64,000 bases of DNA from an uncultured Paenibacillaceae bacterium (GTDB lineage: Bacteria > Bacillota > Bacilli > Paenibacillales > DA-C8). Shown here piece by piece: positions 1 to 7,804 of the stretch (its first letter is position 1; every line of letters begins with the position of its first letter). Below the pieces are notes generated by a model. It saw only the letters and a program-made list of their open reading frames with translations, was not told where the DNA came from and searched no databases. The stretch spans positions 1 to 64,000 of the forward strand of contig CALGAO010000049.1 in assembly GCA_937957685.1 (NCBI GenBank), given 5' to 3'. A program made the position numbers and the translations under genes.

Positions 1-36
1 GATGTCATATGGATCGCGCTTGCGCTCATCAGCCAT
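1..36 (-). CDS. Start of a CDS cut by the left window edge
   Basis: Twelve codons are visible on the minus strand, reading MADERKRDPYDI and then leaving the window. The ATG overlaps the stop of the preceding small frame as TAATG, and GAGG lies about ten bases upstream, so both a ribosome site and translational coupling are plausible. Too little is visible to name a product. Confidence 0.4.
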   Translation of the reverse strand, partial: MADERKRDPYDI

Positions 37-233
37 TATTCATCATCCTCGAGGTCCTTACCCTCGTCTTGAGCGTCCTGGTTGATGGCGGGCTCATTGT
101 GATGAAGCAACTCTTGGACCTCACTTCTAGTCATTACTTTTCCAGCTGGAATATGAACCCAGTGGCTTCCCCTCCTCCCGCGATCACTTGCCCCAGCTTG
201 TTCACATAGTGCCGGGTCAAGCTGAATACACAT
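36..233 (-). CDS. Small acidic hypothetical protein (65 aa at most)
   Basis: This short minus-strand frame lies in the gap left of spoVB and ends with an acidic tail (DLEDDE). Its stop overlaps the start of the next frame (TAATG), which argues that it is translated. The start is uncertain. The ATG at 233 has no clear Shine-Dalgarno sequence, while an internal ATG at 134 itself overlaps, again as TAATG, the stop of a 28-codon frame (134-220). The real product could therefore be only 32 aa. No family was recognised. Confidence 0.3.
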   Translation of the reverse strand: MCIQLDPALCEQAGASDRGRRGSHWVHIPAGKVMTRSEVQELLHHNEPAINQDAQDEGKDLEDDE

Positions 234-278
234 GGTTATATCAGGAACCATAATCGTGGAGAGGAATAACACAAGCCT

Positions 279-1790
279 ATGGGAAAACAAAGCTTTCTGC
301 AAGGAACCTTGATCCTGTCCGGCGCGGCGCTGATCACCAGATCGCTGGGCTTCATCAGCAGCATCTTTCTGGCACGACTGCTGGGAGCGGAGGGGATCGG
401 CCTGCTCATGATGGCGCACCCGCTCATCCCGCTGATCATCACGCTCACGGAGCTCGGGCTTCCCGTTGCGATCTCGAAATTCGTCGCCGAAGCGGAAGTC
501 CGGCAAGACCACGCCAAGACGAAACAGATCCTCGTCGTATCCCTGATCGTCACGAGCACGCTCAGCATCACGCTGACGCTGGTGTCGCTGCTGGGGTCCA
601 GAGCGATCGCCTCCATCCTGCTCGCCGATCAACGCGCCTATTACGCAATGGTCGCGCTGACGCCCATCGCTCCGATCATCGCCATCTCCGCCGTGCTGAA
701 AGGCTACTTCCGAGGCAAGCAGCAGATGAAGACGATCGCCGTATCCGACATCTTCGAGAACATCGCCAACATCTGCGCCATCCTGCTGCTCGTGGAGTGG
801 CTGCTTCCATATGGCATCGAGTATGCCGCCGCGGGGGCGATGGCTGCGTCAGTGGTCAGCGAAGCGACCAGCCTGACCATCCTGGCCATCCGCTTCCGCA
901 TCGAACGGGCCCGGTTGCCCAGGACGATCTCGGTCCGTGAGGCCCTTGCCAAAGGAAAAAACACGCTGTTCGAGCTTCTGCGGATCGGTCTGCCCACGTC
1001 CGGGCAAGGTTTTATCCATTCGCTGTATGGCGCCGTGCAGCCGCTGCTTGTCGCGTACAGCCTGTCGCTGGCGGGCCTGATGACATCCGAAGCCACGGCC
1101 CAGTTCGGGCTGCTCACGGGGTATGCGTTGCCGCTATTGTTCCTGCCGGGCTTCGTCACCCATTCGCTGTCGACCGCGCTGATCCCGGCGATCAGCGAAG
1201 CCGGTGCCAGTCGCGACAGCCTGCTCATGCATCGCACGATCGAGCAGGCGATGCGCATCGCCTTGCTGGTTGGCGCGCCAAGCACGATCATCCTGTTCGA
1301 ATGGTCGACTCCCCTGGCGTCGTTGATCTACCAGGCGCCGGAAGCGGGAGCGCTCATCCGGATCCTGGCACCGTTCTTCTTCCTGTTTTACTTTGAGTCG
1401 CCGCTGCATGCGATCCTGCTTGGCCTTGGCCGGGCAAGCACCGCGATGTGGAACTTCATCATCTCCATCTTCTGCCGGACGGCTGCGATCTTCATCCTCG
1501 GCAGCCGCCTGGGCATCGAGGGCGTCGCTCTGGGGATCGGGATGGGCATCCTTGTCATGACGATGCTGAATTTCTTCTCCGTGTCCAAAGCTGTCGGCTT
1601 CTACATGGAACTGCGCCCGTACATTGCTGCTGGCGTCGCCATGCCGCTCATGGGCATATGCGGCCAGCACGCTTATGCGTATCTGCAAGGAGCCGGCCTG
1701 ACGCTGCTGCCGAGCGTGCTCCTCTCCATTCTCATGGCGTTGGCTTGCTACTTCGCGGCATGGATAGGCATCAGATCATGGCGCACCTGA
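279..1790 (+). CDS. spoVB: SpoVB-type lipid/polysaccharide flippase (MOP superfamily)
   Basis: This is a 503-residue polytopic membrane protein with about 14 hydrophobic segments. It opens with the characteristic run LSGAALITRSLGFISSIFLA, followed by ARLLGAEGIGLL and PVAISKFVAEAE, as in stage V sporulation protein B and related MurJ/Wzx-type flippases. In Bacillus, SpoVB is needed for spore cortex synthesis, probably moving lipid-linked precursors across the membrane; that role is inferred here from family membership. Length is normal for the family. GGAGAGG lies upstream but about 14 bases from the ATG, so the exact start is slightly uncertain. The gene is transcribed alone, away from the small frames at the window edge. 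Confidence 0.85.
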   Translation: MGKQSFLQGTLILSGAALITRSLGFISSIFLARLLGAEGIGLLMMAHPLIPLIITLTELGLPVAISKFVAEAEVRQDHAKTKQILVVSLIVTSTLSITLTLVSLLGSRAIASILLADQRAYYAMVALTPIAPIIAISAVLKGYFRGKQQMKTIAVSDIFENIANICAILLLVEWLLPYGIEYAAAGAMAASVVSEATSLTILAIRFRIERARLPRTISVREALAKGKNTLFELLRIGLPTSGQGFIHSLYGAVQPLLVAYSLSLAGLMTSEATAQFGLLTGYALPLLFLPGFVTHSLSTALIPAISEAGASRDSLLMHRTIEQAMRIALLVGAPSTIILFEWSTPLASLIYQAPEAGALIRILAPFFFLFYFESPLHAILLGLGRASTAMWNFIISIFCRTAAIFILGSRLGIEGVALGIGMGILVMTMLNFFSVSKAVGFYMELRPYIAAGVAMPLMGICGQHAYAYLQGAGLTLLPSVLLSILMALACYFAAWIGIRSWRT

Positions 1791-1953
1791 CCGGATCGGA
1801 AACCCTCCATCAAGAATGACGAAAGATTGCTCTGATGGAATCGCCATAACATTTTCATAACTTCATCCCCAACTGAGGGAAATCCTGTAGTATGATGAAT
1901 CAATACCAAGCTTTCCGCCAGACTTGGATTGATACATCAGGGGGATACGGATC

Positions 1954-2569
1954 ATGTCTCGGAAACTACTATTCGCAACGCTTTTATCTTCGGTTATGTT
2001 GGCAGGCTGTTCGTCCGGGGGGAGGGGAGGATCTGACCAGTCTGAAGGCAGAGGTCGCCGCGCTCAAGCAAGAGGTGGAGGCGCTCAAGCAGCAGCTCGC
2101 GGACTCGCCCGCTTCGGCAGGCAGCTCTGATCAGTCGGGCTCGGATGCGTCGCCAGCAGCGTCGGAAGCATCGTACAACCTCGGACAGCCGTTCCAGTAT
2201 GACGGGGTGGAGTTTACGATCACCGAGCGGGAGCGGACCACGCAGATCCATGACCAGATCGTGGCTGCTGAAGGCTATGAGTTCCTGCTCTATAATATCA
2301 CGCTGCACAATGCGGGCAGCGAGGACTACTCCTACAGCCAGAACGACTATTCCATCGTGCTGAGCAACGGAGAAATTCAGGACAACCATCTGATCCTGGA
2401 TCTCAAGAATGTCCTGGACGACTTCCTCGGCACGGGCGAGCTGGCGCCAGGCGGACAGACGACCGGCTGGGTTGCGTTTGAGGTGCCTGTCGGCGATCAG
2501 CCGATCGAGTTCCGATACGTGAAGGCCACCTTCAGCGGCATCAAAGGCTCGTTCAAAATCAGGCTGTAA
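1954..2569 (+). CDS. DUF4352-like coiled-coil lipoprotein with apparent frameshift
   Basis: The ATG at 1954 follows GGGGGATACG and encodes a lipoprotein signal, MSRKLLFATLLSSVMLAGCS, with lipobox LAGC. That frame meets a run of six Gs at 2017-2022. Removing one G joins it to SGGGEDLTSLKAEVAALKQE, a short coiled coil, then a Ser/Ala-rich linker, and then a beta-rich domain of DUF4352/telokin type (FQYDGVEFTITERE, YNITLHNAGSEDYSY, GWVAFEVP). As sequenced, the mature domain is open only in a frame starting at 1892, which has no signal peptide. The mature protein would be a surface lipoprotein of about 205 aa, usually assigned to cell-envelope functions. The frameshift is either a homopolymer sequencing error or a slippage site. 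Confidence 0.7.
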
Positions 2570-2614
2570 CCTCATCACCGCCGACAACGGCCACCGACCA
2601 TCATCTCCGACACA

Positions 2615-2658
2615 TAAAAGTACGGCTCGCCTTAACCATTCTGGCGAACCGTACTTTT
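2615..2658. terminator. Bidirectional intrinsic terminator
   Basis: A 16-bp inverted repeat (AAAAGTACGGCTCGCC, loop of 11, GGCGAACCGTACTTTT) with one G-U pair sits between the convergent lipoprotein gene and the amino-acid transporter operon. A-rich and T-rich flanks allow termination in both directions. Confidence 0.85.
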
Positions 2659-2662
2659 GTCA

Positions 2663-3487
2663 TTATAGCACCTTCGACAGAAATTCCTGCGTCCGCGGGT
2701 GCTTCGGATTCGTGAAGATGCGTTCCGGCGTATCGTCCTCGAGGATGCTCCCCTCGTTCATAAACAGCACCCGAGTCGCCACTTCTCGGGCGAAGCCCAT
2801 CTCATGCGTGACGATCACCATGGTCATGCCCTCATCCGCCAGCTGCCGGATCAGGTCCAGCACCTCGCCGACCATCTCCGGATCAAGCGCGGAGGTCGGC
2901 TCATCGAACAGCATCACCATCGGATTCATCGCCAGCGCGCGCACGATCGCGATTCTCTGCTTCTGCCCGCCAGACAAGGTGGACGGGTACACATCGGCCT
3001 TGTCCTCGAGCCCGATGCGCTTCAGGAGCCGCATCGCCGTCTCCCTCGCCTCCGCCTTGATCTGCGCCTTGCTCGTGGTGATCGGATGCAGCGGCAGCTT
3101 CTCGCTTCTCAGCAGATTGCGCAACCGGATCAGCCGATTCTGCCATTTCAGCCTGCGCAGTTCGCGCAATCCCAGATAGACCGGCGCCAGCATGATGTTG
3201 TCCAGCACCGTCTTGTTGTTAAACAGGTTAAAGTGCTGGAACACCATGCCCATCTGCCTGCGATGTACGTTGATGTCCACCTTCCTGTCGGTGATATCCT
3301 GCCCGTTGAAGATGATGGAGCCGCTCGACGGGTCCTCCATGCGGTTCAGACAACGAAGGAAGGTGCTCTTGCCGCTTCCGGACGGCCCGATGATCGCGAT
3401 CTTCTCCCCTTGCCTGATCGTGGTGGTGATTCCCTTCAGCACATCCAGCTGTCCGTATGTCTTCCTCAGATTAATGACGTCTATCAC
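2663..3487 (-). CDS. Polar amino-acid ABC transporter ATP-binding protein (GlnQ-like)
   Basis: This 274-residue ABC ATPase energises the import system encoded by the next two genes upstream. It has Walker A GPSGSGKST, Q-loop FQHFNLF, signature LSGGQKQR, Walker B VMLFDEP and the switch VTHEMGFA. The FNLF/HEMGFA wording is typical of polar amino-acid transporters. It is about 30 residues longer than usual because of a basic insertion after the Q-loop region (about residues 105-140, RLKWQNRLIRLRNLLRSEK). It overlaps the permease gene by 17 bp, so translation is probably coupled. The substrate cannot be read from this subunit. Confidence 0.92.
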   Translation of the reverse strand: MIDVINLRKTYGQLDVLKGITTTIRQGEKIAIIGPSGSGKSTFLRCLNRMEDPSSGSIIFNGQDITDRKVDINVHRRQMGMVFQHFNLFNNKTVLDNIMLAPVYLGLRELRRLKWQNRLIRLRNLLRSEKLPLHPITTSKAQIKAEARETAMRLLKRIGLEDKADVYPSTLSGGQKQRIAIVRALAMNPMVMLFDEPTSALDPEMVGEVLDLIRQLADEGMTMVIVTHEMGFAREVATRVLFMNEGSILEDDTPERIFTNPKHPRTQEFLSKVL

Positions 3488-4181
3488 TTTTTCTCAGGCT
3501 CCTTTCCAATTGCCTGATGATCAGCGCAGCGATCGCCACCAGGACAATGTAGATGATGGCCATGACGAGATAAGGCACCATGAACTCGTAGCTGTTCGAG
3601 CCGATATAGTTGAAGGCCACATACAGATCGGCTGCGCCTACGAAGCTGACGACGGACGTCTCCTTGATCAGCGTGATGAATTCGTTGCCCAGCGTCGGGA
3701 CGATGTTCTTCACCGCTTGCGGAACCACCACTTTCAGCATGGTAACCCGGTAGTTCAGACCGAGAGCCCGGCCCGCCTCCATCTGCCCGGGATCAACGGA
3801 CAGGATGCCGCTGCGCATGATCTCGGATACGTAGGCAGCGCTGTTCAGGCCGAAGACGATCACGCAGACCGACAGCGCAGGCATATTGATACCGAGCATG
3901 GGCAACATAACATAGTATGCAACGAGCAGCTGCACGACGATCGGCGTTCCTCTGAACAGCCCGACATAGAATACGCACAGGCTGTCCAGGATCTTGGACA
4001 AGCGATTATACTTGGGCGATACCCGTATGATGGCGATGATCGTCCCGATCAGGATGCCGATGGCAAGCCCGGCAACTGCGATATAGATCGTGTTGTACAG
4101 ACCGGTCAGCACCCGGACGTATCCATCATGCTCGATGAAAATCTCCCAGAACCGTTCCAGCTTCTTGTCAAAATTTCCCAT
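3471..4181 (-). CDS. Polar amino-acid ABC transporter permease
   Basis: This 236-residue inner-membrane permease of the HisM/GlnP family has about five transmembrane helices. A TIYIAVAGLAIG segment begins the domain, GLFRGTPIVVQLL is the family hallmark, and an EAA loop, EAGRALGLNYRVTMLKVVVP, contacts the ATPase. It overlaps the ATPase gene and follows the binding-protein gene after a gap that contains a hairpin. Only one permease is present, so the channel is probably a homodimer. Confidence 0.92.
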   Translation of the reverse strand: MGNFDKKLERFWEIFIEHDGYVRVLTGLYNTIYIAVAGLAIGILIGTIIAIIRVSPKYNRLSKILDSLCVFYVGLFRGTPIVVQLLVAYYVMLPMLGINMPALSVCVIVFGLNSAAYVSEIMRSGILSVDPGQMEAGRALGLNYRVTMLKVVVPQAVKNIVPTLGNEFITLIKETSVVSFVGAADLYVAFNYIGSNSYEFMVPYLVMAIIYIVLVAIAALIIRQLERSLRKSDRRH

Positions 4182-4202
4182 GACACTCTCCCAAATGCAT
4201 AG

Positions 4203-4226
4203 ATACTCCGCCCTTCAGCGGAGTAT
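4203..4226 (-). terminator. Hairpin between binding-protein and permease genes (attenuator-like)
   Basis: A perfect 9-bp stem (ATACTCCGC / GCGGAGTAT, 6-nt loop) lies just downstream of the binding-protein gene and upstream of the permease. There is no long U-run, so it fits partial termination or 3'-end protection that makes binding protein more abundant than membrane subunits. That function is inferred. Confidence 0.55.
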
Positions 4227-4295
4227 CGGTCTTATAGCGACAGGCGAACTGGCACGGATGTAGGTCCGTCCGATCGCGCTGCATCGCGTTCAGCT

Positions 4296-5159
4296 TTATT
4301 GAAGTTCGTTGAAGGCTGCGGCGATAAACTTCGCAGGCGCCTCGTCGATGATGACGAGATCGAGATTGCCGTTGAGCATATCCTGAACGGCCAGCGAACC
4401 GTTCTTGTAGCCGACTCCGGTCACATTCAGGCCCGGGAATCCCCAATCCTCGTCGCCTTCCACATAGAACTGCCCGGTTGTGCCTGTCTGGAAGCCGACC
4501 TTGTTGTCCTTCGTCAGACCAGCCAGCACAGCTTCCACGTCGGCCGTTGTCTTGGTCTCGTCGAAGCGCGTGTCGGAAGCCTTGACGATGATCATCTGCG
4601 CCGCATCATAGTATTTGTCCGTGAAATCCACGTATTGCTTGCGTTCTTCCTTGATCGTCAGGCCGGCCATGCCGATATCCGCCTTGCCCTGGCCTACGGA
4701 CAGGACGACGGCATCAAAGTCCATGTTGCTGATGACCAGTTCCTTGCCGAGGTAATCGGCAAGCAGTGCGGCGATCTCCATGTCAACGCCGTAGTATTTG
4801 TCGCCCACCATATATTCGAACGGCTCAAATGCGGCATTGGTCGCCACGACCAGTTGATCCTTGCTGTTGTCCAGCTCCGCGGAAGTCACCGCCTGAGGCT
4901 CTCCGTCGCCGAAGTAACGATTCAGGATCTCATCGAGCGTGCCGTCTGCCTTGATCTGGGCGATGAATTCATTGGCTTTCTCCAGAAGCTCCGGTTGATT
5001 CTTGTCCACGCCAAATGCGTATTCTTCCTCAGTCAGTGGAATATCGATCACCTTCACACCCGAGCTGGCGCTTCCCTCATCCTTGTTGCCTGAGCCGCAA
5101 CCGACGATGGCGATCGTCAGCAGTGCTGCGAGCAGTATGGTTGCAAATTTCTTCATCAT
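4296..5159 (-). CDS. Amino-acid ABC transporter substrate-binding lipoprotein, circularly permuted
   Basis: The start is the ATG at 5159 (MMKKFATILLAALL), preceded by GGGAGAGG; an upstream in-frame extension lacks a signal. The signal ends in a lipobox (AIVGCGSG), giving a membrane-anchored receptor. The mature part is a family 3 periplasmic-binding-protein fold, but in unusual order. The helix that normally ends these proteins (ELLEKANEFIAQIKADGTLD...RYFGDGEP) comes first, at about residues 50-85. The usual N-terminal start (LVVATNAAFEPFEYMVGDKY) follows, and the protein ends at LDLVIIDEAPAKFIAAAFN. This indicates a circular permutation. The gene is first in an operon with the permease and ATPase. 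Confidence 0.88.
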   Translation of the reverse strand: MMKKFATILLAALLTIAIVGCGSGNKDEGSASSGVKVIDIPLTEEEYAFGVDKNQPELLEKANEFIAQIKADGTLDEILNRYFGDGEPQAVTSAELDNSKDQLVVATNAAFEPFEYMVGDKYYGVDMEIAALLADYLGKELVISNMDFDAVVLSVGQGKADIGMAGLTIKEERKQYVDFTDKYYDAAQMIIVKASDTRFDETKTTADVEAVLAGLTKDNKVGFQTGTTGQFYVEGDEDWGFPGLNVTGVGYKNGSLAVQDMLNGNLDLVIIDEAPAKFIAAAFNELQ

Positions 5160-5201
5160 GACCTCTCCCTTTTTTGAATATGCAATTCTTTCTGTATTAT
5201 T

Positions 5202-5215
5202 TGTATAAATATACA
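5202..5215. promoter_or_regulatory. Palindrome at likely promoter of amino-acid transporter operon
   Basis: The perfect 14-bp palindrome TGTATAAATATACA lies about 45 bp upstream of the binding-protein ATG. On the minus strand it overlaps a candidate -10 (TATACA) spaced about 18 bp from TTGTTG. This suggests repressor control, but the regulator is unknown. Confidence 0.4.
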
Positions 5216-5380
5216 TGATCTGATCCAACAACGCAATAACCAAAAAATGAGCCCTTTTTTATTGTAAGTCAACATGGCAAAAAATTGAACCATCTGGCAG
5301 GATAAACATCCATAAATAAGGAAATGAATATTCATATTTTCCATTTCAGAATCCGAATATGAACCAGAGGAGGAATCAGG

Positions 5381-5911
5381 TTGGAGATCATCAGAACCTA
5401 TCGGCAGTCGCTTCCCGAAGTCAAGCTGATTGGCAAGAAATACGGCGACGAAGATCGGGTGGACGGCATGTTCGGCTACCATTGGGGGCAGTGGTTTGAG
5501 AACGGTTGGTTTCAGGTGATTGAGGAGGCCGCAGGCGGCAGGGACAGCCTGGCGTCCTTGTACGAGGACGGCACGGCTGTGCTCGGATTCATGCGCCACA
5601 AGGACGGTGCTCCCTTCGAGTACTGGATCGGGATGTTCGTGCCTCCCCGGACGCAGACGCCCGAGGGGTTCAACGAACTGGCGCTCGGCGCGATCGACGT
5701 CGGCATCTGCTGGTACCACGGCCCGGAGCAGGAGCTCTACTGCAAGGAAACTCTTGCCCTGGAACGCCTCCAGGCAGAAGGGATGAAGGCAGCCATCGAC
5801 GAGCAGGGGTATATCCAGTTCTTCGAGCGCTACAGCGATGAGCGGTTTATGAATCCGGACGAGAACGGGCACATCATCCTGGATATTGGTTTCGTCGTGA
5901 AGCCGGCGTGA
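5381..5911 (+). CDS. GyrI-like / effector-binding domain protein
   Basis: A TTG start is chosen because AGAGGAGGAATCAGG directly precedes it and no better ATG exists. The 176-residue soluble protein has the compact alpha/beta layout and wording of GyrI-like or AraC effector-binding domains (LIGKKYGDED, GFMRHKDGAPFEYWIGMFVPP, FERYSDERF). Such stand-alone domains bind small hydrophobic or cationic molecules and are sometimes hydrolases; the ligand here is unknown. It is a single-gene unit followed by its own terminator. Confidence 0.65.
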   Translation: MEIIRTYRQSLPEVKLIGKKYGDEDRVDGMFGYHWGQWFENGWFQVIEEAAGGRDSLASLYEDGTAVLGFMRHKDGAPFEYWIGMFVPPRTQTPEGFNELALGAIDVGICWYHGPEQELYCKETLALERLQAEGMKAAIDEQGYIQFFERYSDERFMNPDENGHIILDIGFVVKPA

Positions 5912-5921
5912 CAGGCAGGAC

Positions 5922-5964
5922 AAGGCGGTGAGAGGGGCAGTCCCCCAGCCACCGCCTTTCTGTT
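5922..5964 (+). terminator. Intrinsic terminator after GyrI-like gene
   Basis: A stem AAGGCGGTG / CACCGCCTT with an internal GGGG/CCCC pairing is followed by TTTCTGTTT. It lies ten bases after the stop of the GyrI-like gene. Confidence 0.75.
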
Positions 5965-6034
5965 TCTGTGCCCATGCCAATAGCTCCGCACCTACATATG
6001 ATGTGTTAGCCCAACGATAAGGAGTGATCACGTC

Positions 6035-6400
6035 ATGTCTTTCACCACAATTCCAGGATTTCCGGGTTTCCCGGGGCAGCCGGGACAACCGGGTGGTCCA
6101 GGTTCAACAGGAGTGCCGGGAACGCCGGGGCCCTCAGGCCAGCAAGGAATGGGGCCAACCTCGCCGCCGCCAAGCTTCATCCCCCAGCAGCCGCTCACCT
6201 CCACCTTCGCCGTTGATCCCGGAGCGATCGCGGGTTGCCTTTTCCGCAATACTTACATCTGGCTTAACAATGGCAGCCAGTTCTGGTTCTATCCGATCTT
6301 CGTCGGGAGAACCTCGGTAGCGGGCTTCCGCTGGAACGGACGGTTCTGGGCGTATACCGGGCTGAGCCTGGAGTCCATCCGAACCTTTACCTGCTTCTGA
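6035..6400 (+). CDS. Short collagen-like surface protein
   Basis: This 121-residue protein starts at an ATG with AAGGAG ten bases upstream. Residues 8-38 are Gly-X-Y triplets rich in proline (PGFPGFPGQPGQPGGPG). A Pro/Ser linker follows, then a 60-residue aromatic C-terminal domain (NTYIWLNNGSQFWFYPIFVG, GRFWAYTGLSLES). There is no signal peptide. Similar short collagen-like proteins occur on spores of Bacillus and Paenibacillus, so a spore-surface role is likely but inferred. The C-terminal domain probably acts as a trimerisation or anchoring module. Confidence 0.75.
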   Translation: MSFTTIPGFPGFPGQPGQPGGPGSTGVPGTPGPSGQQGMGPTSPPPSFIPQQPLTSTFAVDPGAIAGCLFRNTYIWLNNGSQFWFYPIFVGRTSVAGFRWNGRFWAYTGLSLESIRTFTCF

Positions 6401-6417
6401 GATTGTCCATATAAAGG

Positions 6418-6442
6418 ACGGGGAATCCTGCCGATTCCCCGT
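6418..6442. terminator. Bidirectional terminator between collagen-like gene and rtcB
   Basis: A perfect 10-bp stem (ACGGGGAATC / GATTCCCCGT, 5-nt loop) sits between these convergent genes. Confidence 0.75.
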
Positions 6443-6458
6443 TCACCGTTCATGTTAC

Positions 6459-7685
6459 CTAATCCTTATATGGGTCGAACTCATCCGCTCCTGCCATGCA
6501 GACGCCGATCGGCTTCAGCACATGCAGGACCTCCACCGTCTCCGCATGGGCATCCAGCACCTCCTGCAGCTTGCGGTATACAAACGGACTCTCGTCGGTG
6601 CCTGCACCGCGCAGCTCCACGCCATATTCCCGCACAGCATGGAGCATCTGCTCCATGCTGATCTGGCCGCCTGTTCGCGTGCGCGTCTTCCAGTTCATCT
6701 TCCCGGCCGCCTGCGTCCTGCTCATGATGCGCCCCGCTCCATGCACGGTGCTGTAGTAGGCGTCCCGGTTCTCGGCGCTGTCCTTGCCCCTGACGATCAC
6801 CGATATATCGCCCATGCTGCCGCCGATGAAGCTGATCTGTCCCGGCGCGGATGGCGTCGCTCCTTTCCTCACAACGATGACCTCTCGGCCGTTGTGCGTC
6901 TCCTTCCAGGCGAAGTTGTGATGATTGTGCACCTCAAGATCCGCTTCGGTCTCCAGGATGTCCAGCACCTGCCGGATCACATAGTCCCTTCCGGCATAAG
7001 CATAGCGACCAGCCAGCTTCATCGCGCGGTAGTACATGTCGCCCAGCTCGCTGTCCAGGTCGAGCAGTACAGGAGGTTGGTCCATGTTTTCACCGGGAGC
7101 CTTCGCCATGAAATCCCTGCCCGCCGCCAGGTTGATGAACCCGCTCGCCGTGCGGTGGCCGAAGCCCCGGCTGCCGAAGTGGTTGGCGACCCAGATCCGT
7201 CCCGTACCTGCCTCCTCGAATGTATCGACGAAGTGGTTTCCGCTTCCCACGGTACCAAGCTGATCGCGGGCCAATGTCTTCAGCTTGTCATGCACCTGTT
7301 TGCCTATGGATCTGTATACCGCCCAGTCCGGATCATCGAAGAGCTCGTGATCCACCTTCTCGTTGTTGACCCGGCCGATGCCGAAGGAGATCTTGCGCGC
7401 AAGCTCGTCCATGATCCTGGACAATCTCGGCCTGATATCATCCGCATGCAGCTTCGTGCGCACAGCCTTGTTGCCGCATGCGATGTCATACCCCACGCCG
7501 GATGGAGAGATCTGGCCGTCATAGACGACCACTCCGCCGATCGGCTGGCTGTAGCCTTTGTGGTGGTCCGCCATGAGCAGCGACTGAATCACATGGCCAT
7601 GCTCAGCGCACCTCTTCGCCTGCGCGACCGCACTCGGTTCAGGCGTCCCCCATACGCGAACTCCATCTATCGTCTGATATGCCAT
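6459..7685 (-). CDS. rtcB: RtcB-family RNA ligase
   Basis: This 408-residue protein of the RtcB family seals RNA 2',3'-cyclic phosphate or 3'-phosphate ends to 5'-OH ends using GTP and Mn2+. Signature elements visible are MADHHKGYSQPIGGVV, SGVGYDIACGNKAV with the conserved Asp/Cys metal ligands, LGTVGSGNHFVD, NHFGSRGFGH, HNHHNFAW, and near the end HGAGRIMSRTQA containing the nucleotidylated-His region. The ATG at 7685 (MAYQTI) has GGAGG nine bases upstream; an ATG three codons earlier lies inside that site. The gene stands alone. Upstream is a 585-bp gap dominated by tandem hairpin repeats, which may be part of its leader. Confidence 0.93.
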   Translation of the reverse strand: MAYQTIDGVRVWGTPEPSAVAQAKRCAEHGHVIQSLLMADHHKGYSQPIGGVVVYDGQISPSGVGYDIACGNKAVRTKLHADDIRPRLSRIMDELARKISFGIGRVNNEKVDHELFDDPDWAVYRSIGKQVHDKLKTLARDQLGTVGSGNHFVDTFEEAGTGRIWVANHFGSRGFGHRTASGFINLAAGRDFMAKAPGENMDQPPVLLDLDSELGDMYYRAMKLAGRYAYAGRDYVIRQVLDILETEADLEVHNHHNFAWKETHNGREVIVVRKGATPSAPGQISFIGGSMGDISVIVRGKDSAENRDAYYSTVHGAGRIMSRTQAAGKMNWKTRTRTGGQISMEQMLHAVREYGVELRGAGTDESPFVYRKLQEVLDAHAETVEVLHVLKPIGVCMAGADEFDPYKD

Positions 7686-7804
7686 TCTCCTCATCCTCCA
7701 TTGCGTCCTTCAATGCCACAAATCTATTATATGATGATCTGCGCAAGGCCGCGAAGGGGCTGATTGCCGATGTCGCTTTATCCGCTTCTGACGCTTCGAC
7801 CAAG

